Both the position numbers and the translations under genes were made by a program. Below, one piece after another: positions 1 to 13,621 of a stretch of DNA of 64,000 bases (positions within the stretch are counted from its first letter, which is position 1; each line of letters opens with the position of its first letter). The stretch is from Torymus aiolomorphi. Taxonomy: Eukaryota > Arthropoda > Insecta > Hymenoptera > Torymidae. Below the pieces are notes generated by a model. It was not told the origin of the DNA. It did not search any database and saw nothing but the letters and a program-made list of their open reading frames with translations. Location: positions 69,934,529 to 69,998,528 of the forward strand of contig CM070873.1 in NCBI GenBank assembly GCA_036365515.1. The letters are read 5' to 3'.

Positions 1-1465
1 CGCCTGTATCCTATCGCTCGGTTAAAAATTAACGGTACACAGTGGTATTTTGTAAAACAGCGCGCGTGCGCTCTAATAGTACGCCTCGAGGGCCTATCTA
101 AACTCTCCACTCGGCGCACGCCATACATCCTCGACGATAAAGGCCCGCGAGCTCGCGAGCCTCTCTCGCCTTATCCCTATAGCTCGAGCTAGCTCTCTCG
201 CGCGTGGGCGTGGGTGATTTACATACGCGTATTCTATACTTTATTTACGGCGTCGATCATCCGCTTTATCGTGTTGTACGTGGGTCGAGCGGAAAGCTGC
301 GCGCGAGCGAGCGGAACGATAAAGAGAGGCGAGAGCGAAGAAGAGAGGAGTAAGGGAGAGAGGATAGGGATAGAGTCTGGATTTTTCCAATTTGTACCCT
401 TGGCATTATTATTGCGCATTGTTGCGGCCTCTGATGGATGGAGGGGAGATATTACGGCGCGTCCGTCGCGTGTTTATTGCGATTGTATATGTATATATAA
501 CGCGTGGATGTAGAGAAACTTTTAGTTGCCTCGGTGTAATTCACTATTTTCACGACTAGCATTAATTAACGAAAGGGCGAATTTGAGAACCATTCTCTCG
601 GGATAATATCTCTGACTAGTTAGTCAAGTCATAGCTATCCCATCATGAATACCCACACACGCACGTGCAGATCGAAACAAACAAACAAACAAGACGACGA
701 TGCGTGTTAGCGCAATCACATCGCGCAGAGAGAGAGAGAGAGAGAAAAGTCTATACTCTCATATCTCTCTCGCACTCCATATAAAGCCAGTCGCATGAGG
801 CGCATGCGCGAACACCCCAAGGCGAAGAGTCGCCGCCACCGCTGTGTACAGGATTGATGATCTTGACCTCTGAATCACACATACAGATACACACACATAG
901 AGAGAAAGAGGGGGGCAACTCGCCCGCGTAATTGACAATCTGCCGTTGCCCATTCAAGTGTCCTTTGAATATGTATAAGAGAGGCACCGAGAGGGAATCA
1001 GTGCGCTACCGCGAGCCCGCAGAGGAGAATGACCACGACGAGAGAGAGAGAGAATTTATACTTGGGATTGAGATTTTTGCGGAGGAGTGATTAGGAAGGT
1101 GTTGCGACACCGATGTGATGCGTCCAGTGGGTGATTTATTTCGATTGGAATACGATGACGGTGGGTATATATGCATGACGATCGTTCCCGGTGAATAATC
1201 ATAATTTCAAAACAGCTGATTACTAATCAGTATCAAATAATAATTCTCGCAAAACGCTGACAACAGTTCGCGCACAGCTCAAAAATATTATATACGCTTG
1301 TCGATGTATAAAAGGAGAGGGGGAGAAAATTTAAATCGACACGAAACATCTCTAACAGGATACTATACTCAGCAGAGTGCGTCAGGGCCCAATAGACACT
1401 CGATATATAGGCCCTGAATTTATATCGCCCCGGGAGCTGCTGCGATGTTCCGCGATACAAACTAT

Positions 1466-1504
1466 CCCCCCCCCCCCCCTCCCTCTCTCTCTCTCTCTCT
1501 CTCT
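1466..1504 (+). repeat. C-run (14 C) followed by (CT)n
   Basis: A run of 14 C, then T, then CT units. In the Notch transcript this is a G run next to GA units. Confidence 0.9.
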
Positions 1505-1942
1505 ACGAGGGCGAAGATTGAGCACCTGACGCCGCGCGCATCGTTTCTCATGCGATCGAGGCGCGAGTAATTGCCCGCGAGAAGGTATACGTATCCGAGG
1601 CGAGGCGTAGATAGATATATATATATATATATGTACATCAGCGCGTGCGTGTACGAAAATTGATTTTTAGAGACGAGTGAAATTTATGGACGACTGCGGA
1701 CCGCGAATGGACTCGATAATGGAGTCGATAGATTTGTGTTTTAGCGTGGGTGTGTGTAGGGTGAGTTGTTTAAATGCGAGGAGGTGATTGGGTGTAGATG
1801 TATAAGAATTCACGCGATGATTTTTCATCATTGAGTGGGCGAGTATAAATGACATTAAGAGATCTGACCTTAATCAGCCGCTACCGATCGATCAATGCCA
1901 CCTTTATCGTAGGAATTTCAGTTGTGGGATTAGCGCGGTTTA

Positions 1943-1975
1943 ACTTACCTGTAACAAAATAAAATAAAAATGAGT
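1943..1975 (-). promoter_or_regulatory. Candidate recursive (zero-length exon) splice site
   Basis: On the Notch strand a T-rich tract (TTTTTATTTTATTTTG) runs into TTACAG, directly followed by GTAAGT. The junction is between 1949 and 1948. A 3' splice site abutting a consensus 5' splice site is the signature of recursive splice sites known from long Drosophila introns. It lies about 27.4 kb into the intron. Function is inferred; only the motif is seen. Confidence 0.6.
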
Positions 1976-2935
1976 TCACGAGGTACATACGTATAAAAGT
2001 AGAATGAGTAAATTACATCTTAACAGTTACCAAAGCAATAATGGACACACGTACACACTGTTAAATTACATCTAACGAACAACCCCCGTTAAACCGACCT
2101 TCTTAAAAAAATCTCTCGCGCAACGGATCCCCGCGCTCTCGGTGGCCTATCCGCCATTAAAAGCTCCGGGTAAGCGGACAATATCGGCGGCATCAATCAC
2201 GAGGCTGCAGTCTCGGCTCAGCGCTCGATGACTGCCGACTCTTTGGAGCCGCCACCACCGGCGTCAATCAATCCGAGATTCTCTCTCTCTCTCTCTCCCT
2301 GACTCTTCCGAACGTTAGTCGCCGAGATAAGGGGAGACGACGAAGTTCTTCTCGGGACGACGAATCTTTGTCTCTCTTTCCGGAGCCGCTCGGTGTCTCC
2401 TCTACGGGCTCTACGGAAAGCTAGAGAGAGGGACGCGATCGATAAAGCGCAGGCGCGAGTAAATCATGGGAAGGATATTCGTGAGAGAGACAGAGGGGAG
2501 AGTTCGACGTATCAGCCCGAGGTGGTCACGCGGAGCCAGAGAGAAAGAGAGAAAGAGAAGAAGAAGACTGGTTGTGGGTGGGACCTTCGTGATCCCAAGT
2601 CTCTCTCTCGGCTTTATCTTTCTCCTTCTTTCCTCTCTCTCACTGTTTCGCGCAGCGCTATTTACGAGGTTCGCGCCGCGATAAACTACGAAAATATATG
2701 TGGGCTGCCCGAGAGAGCTTTTCGGATGATTCAGCAAGCGGGCCCGCGCGCGGCTTTAAACTTTTCGAGTACTAAATTTCCCCGTCCTCCTCCCTTGCAG
2801 CAACAGCAACGTAGCGCAGGATTTACACCGCGCGCGGTCATCCTCAATCAATCACCGAGACTAATCATCGCCGTCCATTATAAACTAACAAAACCCCGGC
2901 GTACCTCTTTACGCAAACTTTATTTAGCCAGCTCC

Positions 2936-3143
<208 letters not shown>

Positions 3144-3507
3144 GGCAAAAACCTGATATAGCCTCCACCTCCTACATTGGGTTTTTGCGTTCGCGGGCGT
3201 CCACTAACGGTCGATTTACTTCGCTCGCTGTGCAAATATGAAGGAGGCCCTTTATACTCGCCGGAGACGAAGAAGGGCGCAAAAAGGGAATCTCGCGCGG
3301 AGACAATTTCCGGCGGATTCGCCACGCGACGTTTTTCCCTCCCAGCAGCAGCGACGCCTCATTCTCACAGGTTGTGTGTATAGTGGCGGTGGCTACTGTG
3401 CAAGTCACGTCGCCGAGGATTTTCTTGCGGGCGCGAATCTGCCTGATGAAGCTGCTACTTTTCGCGCGGCGTTTTTGCGAGAACAAGCAACCGAGGGAGT
3501 ACTGTAT

Positions 3508-3630
<123 letters not shown>

Positions 3631-3678
3631 GAGCGAGAGAGAGAGAATTGCGGCGGGGGATGGAAAAGTTTTTTCCTT

Positions 3679-4780
3679 CACTGACAGAAAAAATCTGGTA
3701 AAAATTTTTATGTTGTCGTGTAAAAATTACCATGTTGGAATCGTAACTCGACCATATGTCGGATTTTTAGCAGAATTTACAATACACGTAGGAAAAATTC
3801 CAAGTCTAACATGGGAATTTTTTTATAACTGATTTTAAAGAGCGAAAAAAATTATTTCATCTTTTTTTTTAGGAGTGGGGGAGGAGCGAGTATCAGACAC
3901 ATAATTATTATATTTAGACAATACAGAAGTTATTTTTGAATTAAACATGATTAAAGAAAATTTATTAAATAAATTAAAAATTTTTGACGACATCGAGACT
4001 CGAACCTGGAACCCTTGGCACGGTAGTCGGGAGCGCTAACCACTTACCTATAAAGACATATGTCCTACAAAATTTTGGAACTTGTATATCCCCAAACGTA
4101 AGATATGCGCGCTAATTTTATAACAAATTATGCTTTAACTCGAATAATACTATTCTCTATTTTAGCGTAATTTATTACAAATGTTATATATTAAGAATAT
4201 TGTTTAACATTTTATAAATATTACCAATACCTTAAATTAAACAAGCTCATTTATTTATTAATGAATTTGTATTTTCGATATAATAGTTTTTCACAACCTT
4301 CCTTAAAAATATTACAAATAAACAATTATTTTAAAAATTGTCTCATCATAAAAAATAAAAAAAAATAAATAAAAACAAGTATATTGGATTAGAACGGCAC
4401 ATTCAGTTGTTGCGTTTAGCGTTTGTGTTTTGTCTCGATGTTGCCAAGGTGGATTGAGTTTGTTGACATGTATCTGTCTGAATCTTTCCTATTTTGACAT
4501 TGAAGAGGTCAACTTTTCGTGCACTCGCGGGCTGTTTACGATTGACCGTGTGAATTCTTATTCTAAAACTCTCTCAATTTTTACCATGCTAGCCTGGGAA
4601 AATGTACAAAAGATAAAGTTCCATTAGCCACGTGTTAATTTTTACTATGCTGGCATAGGAAGTTTTACTTGTGACATTGGACTTTTTCATATAAAAGATA
4701 GTAAATTTTTCAATTTTAAGCAGTTGTGGGCAACTTCCAAGAGCAACATAGGAATTTTTCCCCGGGTTTTTCTGTCAGTG
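3679..4780. mobile_element. Non-autonomous TIR element, 1.1 kb, CAC...GTG ends
   Basis: Both ends carry the inverted repeat CACTGACAGAAAAA (14 bp perfect), and the element is flanked by TT on both sides (3677-3678 and 4781-4782). No transposase frame was found. Near the ends the words CATGTTGG, AACATGGGAATTTTT, CATGCTGG and CATAGGAATTTTT recur in both orientations, like subterminal transposase-binding arrays. A tRNA-like segment lies inside at 3988-4064 on the minus strand. The interior is AT-rich. The superfamily is not recognised. Confidence 0.7.
3988..4064 (-). repeat. tRNA-like segment inside the 1.1 kb TIR element
   Basis: The minus strand reads GGTAAGTGGTTAGCGC (box A-like) and then GGTTCGAGTC (box B), spaced as in a tRNA. 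GACAT and ATGTC can pair as a short acceptor stem. It is degenerate, and no dependable anticodon can be assigned. It is a tRNA-derived repeat and not a working tRNA gene. Confidence 0.6.
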
Positions 4781-7700
4781 TTGACAACGTGTTGCGCTCG
4801 ATTTGGCTCGTCATTCGGTGGGCGTCGTTATGTGGTTCGTCACGCTGACCGTCAAAGTGCTTTGATTAATTTGCACATTGTATCATAGAGCTTTTTCAGC
4901 TCGAACCTTTGTACTAAAAGTACTGCGCTTCTATATAAAAAAAGTATACATTTTCCAGCCGCGGGGACACTCACCTTGCGCAACGCCACTTCCCAGTTGC
5001 GCAACTAAACATACACGACGCGGGTTCTATAATACACATTACTAATCGCACGCCGCGCCGCTAGAAAGACACACACACAGCGCATACGTAAAACCTCCCT
5101 TCTTCCTCCGTCGCGCATCCATCCTCAGCGGCGACGTCCACCGAGGGAAAAAGACACTATGTATATATACGTATATATATACACACGAGCGGGCGATCCA
5201 CCTACCGATAGCCTCCCATCGGATCTTTCTCTCTCTCGCGAGTCGCCGGCGGTTGTTATCTCCGATCTTCCACTCGCGAGGAGATCCACGTATTGCCGCG
5301 CGCTGCTGCTGCTGCCGGCCAGAGCGTCTATCAATTCGGAGCGCCGCCGCCGCTGTCGTTACAGAAGGAGTAATTAACGGGGCGAGTGGTGTGGCAATGC
5401 TATCCCGTGGATCGGTGACAATAATGTTTTCGAGTGATACGAGTTACGAAAAAAAGACTGGCGAGGCAGGTGGATTTCCTTGGATTAGATGAAAAATGAG
5501 AGCGCGCGCGCAGTGCCGGTGGGGATCAATTAGACGGTACCGTATATGGCGGCTAAACGCCGTTCATTATCAATATATATGTGTATCGTGCGCCTGTAAT
5601 TGGGAGCTATAAACTTCGCCGTGTCGTAAATATCGGCGGACAATTATCCGGCGGCTCTGGAAGTAAAAGCTGTATGTACAACACTACAGTGTGTTTCTGT
5701 TATATTGTGCATTTCCACAATTACAGCCGACGTGGTGCTGTACGCGACGCCGAAATTATCTTGTATCGGCGTAAACAGCTATATAGACTCGCGCGTGTTC
5801 ACTTTCTAAAACCTATACAAAGACAATGACAATGCCGTGCGAGTTCATGTGTGTCTAGCCGCTGTTTTGGGCTAATGCAAATGGCAAAGCACGTGACCTT
5901 CTCCCCCCCCCTCCCTCGCGACATGCATTTTGAAGAAAAATATACAACGAGGAAAAAGTAGAGAGAAAAAAACTCTTTTGTAGAACGCTGACTGATACAT
6001 ACGGAAAAATAATGGCGCAACAGTGGCGGGGCGATAAATCCTTCTGTGTGTGTGTGTGTGTTTGTTGGGGGGAGTAAAAAATCCAGGCCAGAGACACGCG
6101 CACACGCGGTCGTGGATCCGATAACCCAATATTCCTCTTCTTTTCTGTTCTCCAGCCCAGAAGAGAGACTCTTTCGGTAGCGAACTATATATAATATACT
6201 TTTCTATGAGATTTATATGAGAATAAATCTGCATGGTAGACGCTATCGCGCCGCGGTGCAGTTTGCGCGCGGCGAGTCTGAAAATTACAAATGGCCGGGC
6301 TTGCGAATGTCGGTCGCCGCGGTGTAGGTGTGTCTTAGGAGCGCAGTGATTTTTCGCGCGACTTTCACTCGGGGTTACTGAAAAATCTCGCGAAAAGTGT
6401 ATATGGATATAAGAAGGATAATCCAGTAGCGAGTTGTCATTAATTATTTTCGCGACCATCGCATATACGCAGCGGGTGCGCGGAGAGAAGTGCAGAGCAT
6501 GACGACGCACGCGCGGAGGCGTGATTAATCGACCGTGTGGGTATTATAAAGCAAGGGCGCTCTCGCGAGCGAACCTTTTCAACGGCAGAAGCGGAGGCCT
6601 GGAAACGAGGTTTTGACGCTCGCGTGCGCGAGTTGACGAATGAGATTTTAAGGTTATACTCGTTCGCAGAAGTTGTTGCTGCAGTAGTGGGATGGAACGC
6701 TGTGTTCTTTCAATTCCAAGGAGGATATGCGCTGGTATATATAATGTAAATTTTATGGCAGAAAATGCGCTTTTGATTGCTGTTAATTAAATTGGGATTA
6801 AATTTATTTTGTCGTTATATACCAATTTTGTACATGAACAAAATAACTACAAGAAATACAAACAATTTTATCGAAATTCGCGGTACCACTTTACTATATT
6901 CCCCTCCAGAAAGCTTCCATTAATTTCCATCCTCACCCCAACTATGACCCTCATATACACAATCCCCTTTCTCCAGCTAAAAAAAATCTACACCCTAATA
7001 GGAAGTGCAACAGAAAATCCCAATGCAATCCCAGGACGACAATAATAACTCGCGCACTCGCAGCGGAGCACGCGATAAGCCCGAAACTGGCTGCAAATAG
7101 ACGCTTATCTCTGAAAGTAGGGGAAGAAGAGCCTCCACACTGCGCCCGTGCGGATATCTTCGCGGATATGCTAATGGGGTCTCCCCATTATCCGCTCGCG
7201 AGGTAAATGCGTGCGACAGAACGCGACGGAGGTCTACAACCTTTAGCTTTTATCTTCATTATTCGTACATATACGCGTTTGTATGTACACATTTGTGCCG
7301 GAATTCAGTGATTTTTGTGGATTCTCGCTCGTTAATCATCGGCGAGTACGGTAAACCACAACTATACACGCGCGAGGTCATCGCGTTTAATGCGACGCAG
7401 CTGTATATATACGCAGCCGCTTTAATGTGGATGAATCGGAATCGCGACACGTAAAGTCGACATTTATGCACGCGCCGGATGACGAATGCAGAAATCTTGC
7501 AAATGAGAGATTGACATTTTTCCTCTCTTCTTCCATATACCGCCTACTCACCGCGGGATCTTGATTAATCGCGAGCGTATAGCGGTGTACATTATGTGCG
7601 CGCATGCACGCGCGTGCAGGTTTTATCGATCTAAATTAACCGATGAAAAATACGCGCGGCGCGACCTGTATACAACGCAATCGTAAACTCGCTTTTTCAT

Positions 7701-9887
7701 AGCAAAACGCAAAAACTTATACGGCGAGATCATCGCTGCTATACGTTGTAAGGAACTCGTGTATACGTATATATCTGTACTGGAACGATTCGTATCTCGC
7801 TTAATTACCTCGGCGTTTTTGCGACTACCACTCGCGTGTATATGCGCCTGCGCGACGACGCTGGTGCCTTTATGCCGCGCCGCGGCCGCCCTTTGGCAAG
7901 AGTATAAGTATAGGCGCAACGATCGTTGCTCGGGATTTACATGCGACCGCGTGTATATACGTTCGATCGCTGGGCTATAGATGGAATTCAATTGATTAAT
8001 GAATTTTTTAACTCGGGTAGATTTATATTTACAGGCTGCGCGCGTTCGTCTGTTCATTAGAATGTATAGCCGTTGGAAGTGTTTTGTTTGACTGATGGAA
8101 CATATAAGCGGCAAGATGTATAATACTTTGTTGACTTGATATACACCAGTCAAAAAATGGAGTACAGTTATATACACATAGCCATAGCAAACTACAAATT
8201 TATTCTAATACACAAAGCCCGATCGCTCGGACAATATCTCACGCGCAGACGATCGCCCCGGTGATATACCGATTAATTAGCCTCGGAAATATATCGCGTA
8301 CACCTCAGTGTCTCCCACTTGAGAAATGAGAGATTCGCATCTCTTCGCACGCGACTCGCGGAAGTGTGTGTATATATGTATATATACATGTACGACGCAC
8401 AAATAAATCAGATCGAGCATTTGCCCGGCGATTAACGGCGCCTTTGAGGCTCTCCTATGCACGATATGGAAAGACGCGACGAGTCGCGCGCTGGATGCAT
8501 ATATTGAGATGTTTATGCATGTGAGGGGCTTTGCAACAACCGTTACTGCGAGCCGAAGTCGAAGCTTTTTTTCTCATTCGAATGAAAGAGAGAGAGAAAG
8601 AGATAAGGGGATGCGTAGACCCGCGTACGTCGTGACTTTGTCCAACTGTGTATGTGTGTGTAGTTTTTGTACATGATTGCGCGATGGGTATATTTAATTG
8701 ATATCGAAAGAGTTTTGGTTGACGGGCAGTTGTGTGGTGTATGCAGAGATTGTATCGGAAAATTTACTAGGCAAGTTTATGTATTATTTAAATATATTAT
8801 ATTTTAAATGGCTGGACGCATGTGCTGAGAGAACTGCAAAAACGTCGATTGACGAAGCGCGCTGGATTTATCGAGCCGCGGTCATCTTAAAGCATACCTA
8901 TAGCGTCTCCCTTGGATCTCTTTCTCTTGCACGTATACTGGGATTTCATAAACGCGCGCGATTCGAGATAGACCTGTGGCAGCTGCGAGCTCCGGCGTAC
9001 TTTTATATATGAATCAGATTTCGATAAATTATTCATTCCACATACGCATTTGTTAATTCCAATTTATGGTGGAAGCTTTGACTATATAATACAAACATTC
9101 AAACTGCCCCTTCCGTACCCTCGCAATGTTTTTCCCATAATCACACCATCCGCTCTATCTAAAGCGCCTGCCAATAATTACATAATGACCCTCGTGATCC
9201 CCCCTAATCTCCCGCTCCTTATCACCGATACCACCATAACTTCTCTCTCACTCGGTGAAATGCGCCTATATATCGATATTATCGGGTTCACCTGCGCTCG
9301 CAGCCGCCTGCCGCGGATAAAATCGACGCCGCGACCCTTCAGCGGCCCGCGCACGGAGAGTTATAGGGACGAGGAGAGAAAGATGGCTGTAACGGGAAGC
9401 GCAGCAAAGCGAACGCGCGCCATCACGAGAGGTTTACGGGGGGTAATCCGATCCGACGATTTCAATTGGAGATCGATAAGTGCGGCGAGCTTTTTTTCGT
9501 TCGCCGTCGAGGTATATAGCGGAATGGTTTGTTTTTATCTGTATATAGGATATATTTATGTATCGAATATGTATGGAGAATTAATTGTGGAGGATTTTTC
9601 GAATAGAATCGTATAGGAAACAATGTATCACGAACCGTATCTACATAGAGCCTTTTCGTTCCTTCCCCCTTAACCCTTTCAATACGATCTCCCACTTTTA
9701 TCGCCGCGCGCCGTTAATACCATAAACCCTGCGAGTACACAGAGCACACGCTTATACTGCACACACACACTCAGCTAAAGAACGCGTTTACTCGCTCGCT
9801 CCAAAGATGGAAAAAGGGCACGAAGAAGCAGCAGCAGTAGCAGCCCAAAAGATAAAAAAACCAGAAGAACGCCGCTCGATTGCGCGC

Positions 9888-10065
<178 letters not shown>

Positions 10066-10793
10066 TCTGCAGAGCCTATCTTCAGGGTCAGAATCGTGTT
10101 CCAATTAGATGGCATTCTGCGCGCGGGAATATAGCGAGAGATGCGGCTGCGGAGTCTGTGTGCGCCCCCTCTAATAAGGCGCCCTCGGCGGCTTCTTATA
10201 AGGGGTTAAGAGCTGCGTATTCCGCGTATATATACAGTAGCCGTATACCTAGGCCTATTTAGCGAGGAAGCGTTGGTGAAATGATCGGAGCCGCGCATAT
10301 GTTAATTGGCAATTTTTATCCGGGGTTAGCGCGGCGCGATCGGTAGGTCGCGAGATTAGATTCGCTGAGAGCAGATGTAAGGATAGACTTTATTGTGGTG
10401 ATCTGTAATGGTTCTACAAATGGTTATGTGAATAGGATTCAAAACTAATAGGGAGCAAGTACATGTAATTAGAAAACTTCAAAAATCTCACGCCTTCGTC
10501 ATCACGCGTATACACGCAACGACCAAAAATTAGTCCAATCTCAATCAGCCACTCGCTCGAAACCGCCGCGATCCACTGTGTATAATCTACACAGAAACAT
10601 ACGCACACGCCCGTAAAAATCAGAGCGAAAACATGCGCGTGCGCACGCGCGACATCCGACCCTCTCTCCACACTCGTACACAATCTCCATACACACACAG
10701 TGTTACTGTGGCTCCGTCCTCTCGTCGGTGCGTACATTGTCGCAATTAAGGAGAATTACGGGCCTCGCGTCGCGCGCGCATGACTCACGCGCG

Positions 10794-10795
<2 letters not shown>

Positions 10796-10832
<37 letters not shown>
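10796..10832 (+). repeat. (CT)n microsatellite, 37 bp
   Basis: An uninterrupted CT run in CpG-rich intron sequence. It reads as (GA)n in the Notch transcript. Confidence 0.95.
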
Positions 10833-10834
<2 letters not shown>

Positions 10835-12599
10835 CCGCGTGACAGCTCTCGCGCGAGGATGACAGTAAACAGGGAGCAAGAAAGAGAGAGATGAAGGATG
10901 TATTATGTACGCGTGTGCGCAGGTTTGTTGGCCCGCGAGGTGTCTGTGCGTGCGCCAAGGTCTTCTATAAGGAGTTAGCTGCGCCTTATATAGTGGAAGC
11001 GTTAGCTTGCGAATTTTGAAAAAAAAATTCATATATATATGCGTGTGCTGAGAGTACGGATTACAATACAATGTATAAAGCGAGCGAAGGTTATAGAAAG
11101 TCAAGTGTATTGGTGAGTACATGTATGAGTTTGGAATGTTGCGTGAGATCGGCGGTCCACATGAGTCTCAATTAGTACACGCGGGTTGTAAAATTATACG
11201 CGGGAAATGGTGCATCGGCCGGAATGATGATTGATCGACCGGTGCGCGCGTATATACCGTACAGAAACAAAGCTGGAACCGCGCATCGCCGGCCACCAGC
11301 AAACATTACGCCGCTCGCTGCAAGTCATTTATCAACGTGTGTATCTGCGTGTATAAATATACAGCACGGATTTCACCTCTCAATCCCTATAGCCATACTA
11401 GCGGCGCATCTTCGAAATTACTCGCGGTAACGAGTACATCGCCGACACCTCTCGCGGTCATTACCTATACCGAAGGTCTCTAGGAATGAAGGACTCTAGG
11501 AATGCAGCTACTCGAAAATCGGCGTATGTCTATATGTATATCATATCTCCATCGGTCACGTTTTCCCCCGGTCAAGTATTACAGAGGGCGGAGAGAAGTG
11601 TACATGGTACGTATATAATACGTATCAAAGCTCGAGATCGATCTCGCCTCTCTCCCTCCTCCCCTCATCTTTCCACCACACACGTATTCCTTTTATCATC
11701 CACCTCCTCCTCAGAAGAATATTCTCTCTCTCGTCTTCCTGCTTGGAGGAAGGTCAGACCGCGTAAGGGGGCAGCTAACGATCGCGCGCGCGTATGTATC
11801 CGGCGGCCCATCGCGAAATAATGAAATAACGCGAAAAGGCGCGCACAGCGCACCTGTGGCCATTCAGAGGTACAAAGGGGACGGGACGATCTTGATAAAC
11901 GCGCGAGCGCTAGAGAGGAATTCCCAAGGATCATTCTCTCGCTCTGCGAGACTAGAGAAGGAACGATGATCGGAGAAGCGACGCCGAGAGTTTTTTGTCA
12001 ATTAGCCAACGGCGATTGGTCCTCGCGCAGCGCTAGACTAATTATGATAACTGTACCGCTCACCGTGTGCACGTACCTATATGTGTGTTTGCATTTCGCG
12101 TGCGTTTATTATAACGGTTCTGAGAGAGAGAGAGACCCTTCGCGGAAAGTATTATGCGACTTTATATTCCCTAACAAGCCGCGGCGCGCGTTCGTTATCG
12201 AAGAGGGAAAACCGTCATACGGACTCTAATGTCCGCCGACGGCCGCGGCCGATTACCAAATAACCTCTTCATGCGCGCCGTTGGTTAAATGTCCAAATAA
12301 GCGCGACGGCGGATCGATCTTCCAAGGAGGAGGGAAGAAGAATCGCGCGCATTCCGCAAGCGATGAGCGATAAGTCGCGGAAGAGGAAAAGCTCGTTACA
12401 CGCATTACCGCGTGCGCGGCGCGCTTCTGCGAAGGAGAGAAAGAGAGCTATATAGCCGCTCTGCGTGCAGGCTGAATCATTAGGGGGAGATACAGATCCG
12501 ACGTGTCTATGTGTATTTGTGTGTATAGTACTCGCGGTTGTCGGTTTATGAAATTATGACCGCGCGGCGTGTATTTGATGGATCTCGAGCTTTTTTTTT

Positions 12600-12632
12600 T
12601 ATACAAGATATATATTATATATATCTTGTATA
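12600..12632. repeat. 33 bp perfect palindrome
   Basis: Starts TATACAAGATATATA and ends TATATATCTTGTATA, with 16-base arms around one central base. It is followed at about 12644-12663 by a small hairpin CAAATGC-ACAA-GCATTTG. A run of ten T lies directly to its left. Confidence 0.85.
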
Positions 12633-13411
12633 TACATATAATACAAATGCACAAGCATTTGCATATACCTGTATATACAACTACAGAAAAGTGTGTACGA
12701 TGGAACAAAAAAACTTACCCCATCGGGCAAACACACGTCGTAAATTTTGCCGCGCGTCAAATGACTACCCTGGAGTACGCGTACCATATTCGTCGCGCGA
12801 TACGATTTTAACGGCGCTAATTGACGGGAGCCGTAATGACAAGCCGCGCGCGCAAGTCTTCCGGTCTTACGCTACGGCTGCTGCTGCTGCACACCGCGAG
12901 GCTGCTTCTTCTAAATAAGTCGCGTTTTATCGCCGCGCGGCCTGCTTGTCCTTTTTGCGCCAAAGGTATTACAATTGGTATTGTGAGAGAGAGAGAGCTC
13001 TGCTGCTACCGCTGCCGCCTCCGGTCGCGTCGTTAAGGGTTTAGTGTCTTTTTAGACGGAAGAGGGGTGAGGGGGAGAAGTCGTTAATTTTCGATTTGTG
13101 CTTTGTGTAATTGCTGGATACAGGCGAGAGCGTAGATGGTAAGGTATGTCCATTGTTACTGTTTGGTATTCGCGCTTAGAGGGAGGGAGGTTATGAAATG
13201 GGATTGTACGTGTGCTTGGAATTGTATTTGAGAGAATAGAATGGCGGTTAGAAAAAAAGTTTATGGTTTTGTAAAAGGAGAGTATGGAGAGAAGGAATGT
13301 TTTTTTGCTTAGCTTAAAGTATAACTTAAAAATAAGTATAACATCAAAGATCGGTGTTTTTATATCTACCGAACCCAGCGTAAGGTATGTGGATCTCCAA
13401 AGTCAACTTTA

Positions 13412-13440
13412 GCTTACCTGCAACAAAAAGACAAACGCAA
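13412..13440 (-). promoter_or_regulatory. Candidate recursive (zero-length exon) splice site
   Basis: On the Notch strand the pyrimidine tract TTTGTCTTTTTGTTGCAG is directly followed by GTAAGC, with the junction between 13418 and 13417. It has the same architecture as the site at 1943-1975 in the same intron. The two would divide the visible intron into steps of about 15.9 and 11.5 kb. Function is inferred. Confidence 0.65.
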
Positions 13441-13587
13441 AATTAGTTTTACCATACAATATGAGAGAATACAATCCTCGTCCGCAAGCAAACGAGAACA
13501 AAACAAGAGTCCCAGACAATAAATCACAAATCCTATATACTCTCGGACTATCCACCGCCGCCTCTCTCCTATCGCGATCAATTAAAA

Positions 13588-13621
<34 letters not shown>

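Noticed and set aside
4041..4056. TATAG followed by GTAAGTGG on the minus strand, as a further recursive splice site
   Set aside because: It is part of the tRNA-like segment of a TIR element and has no good pyrimidine tract, so the match has another explanation.
4973..4982. GCAAG followed by GTGAGT on the minus strand, as an exon end
   Set aside because: No open EGF-like or other coding sequence precedes it, and there is no acceptor at a suitable distance. Similar lone donor-like words occur near 36920 and 33085.
12661..12680. ATACAG followed by GTATATGC on the minus strand, as a recursive splice site
   Set aside because: The donor half is weak, and the sequence belongs to a TA-rich palindrome region where such words arise by chance.
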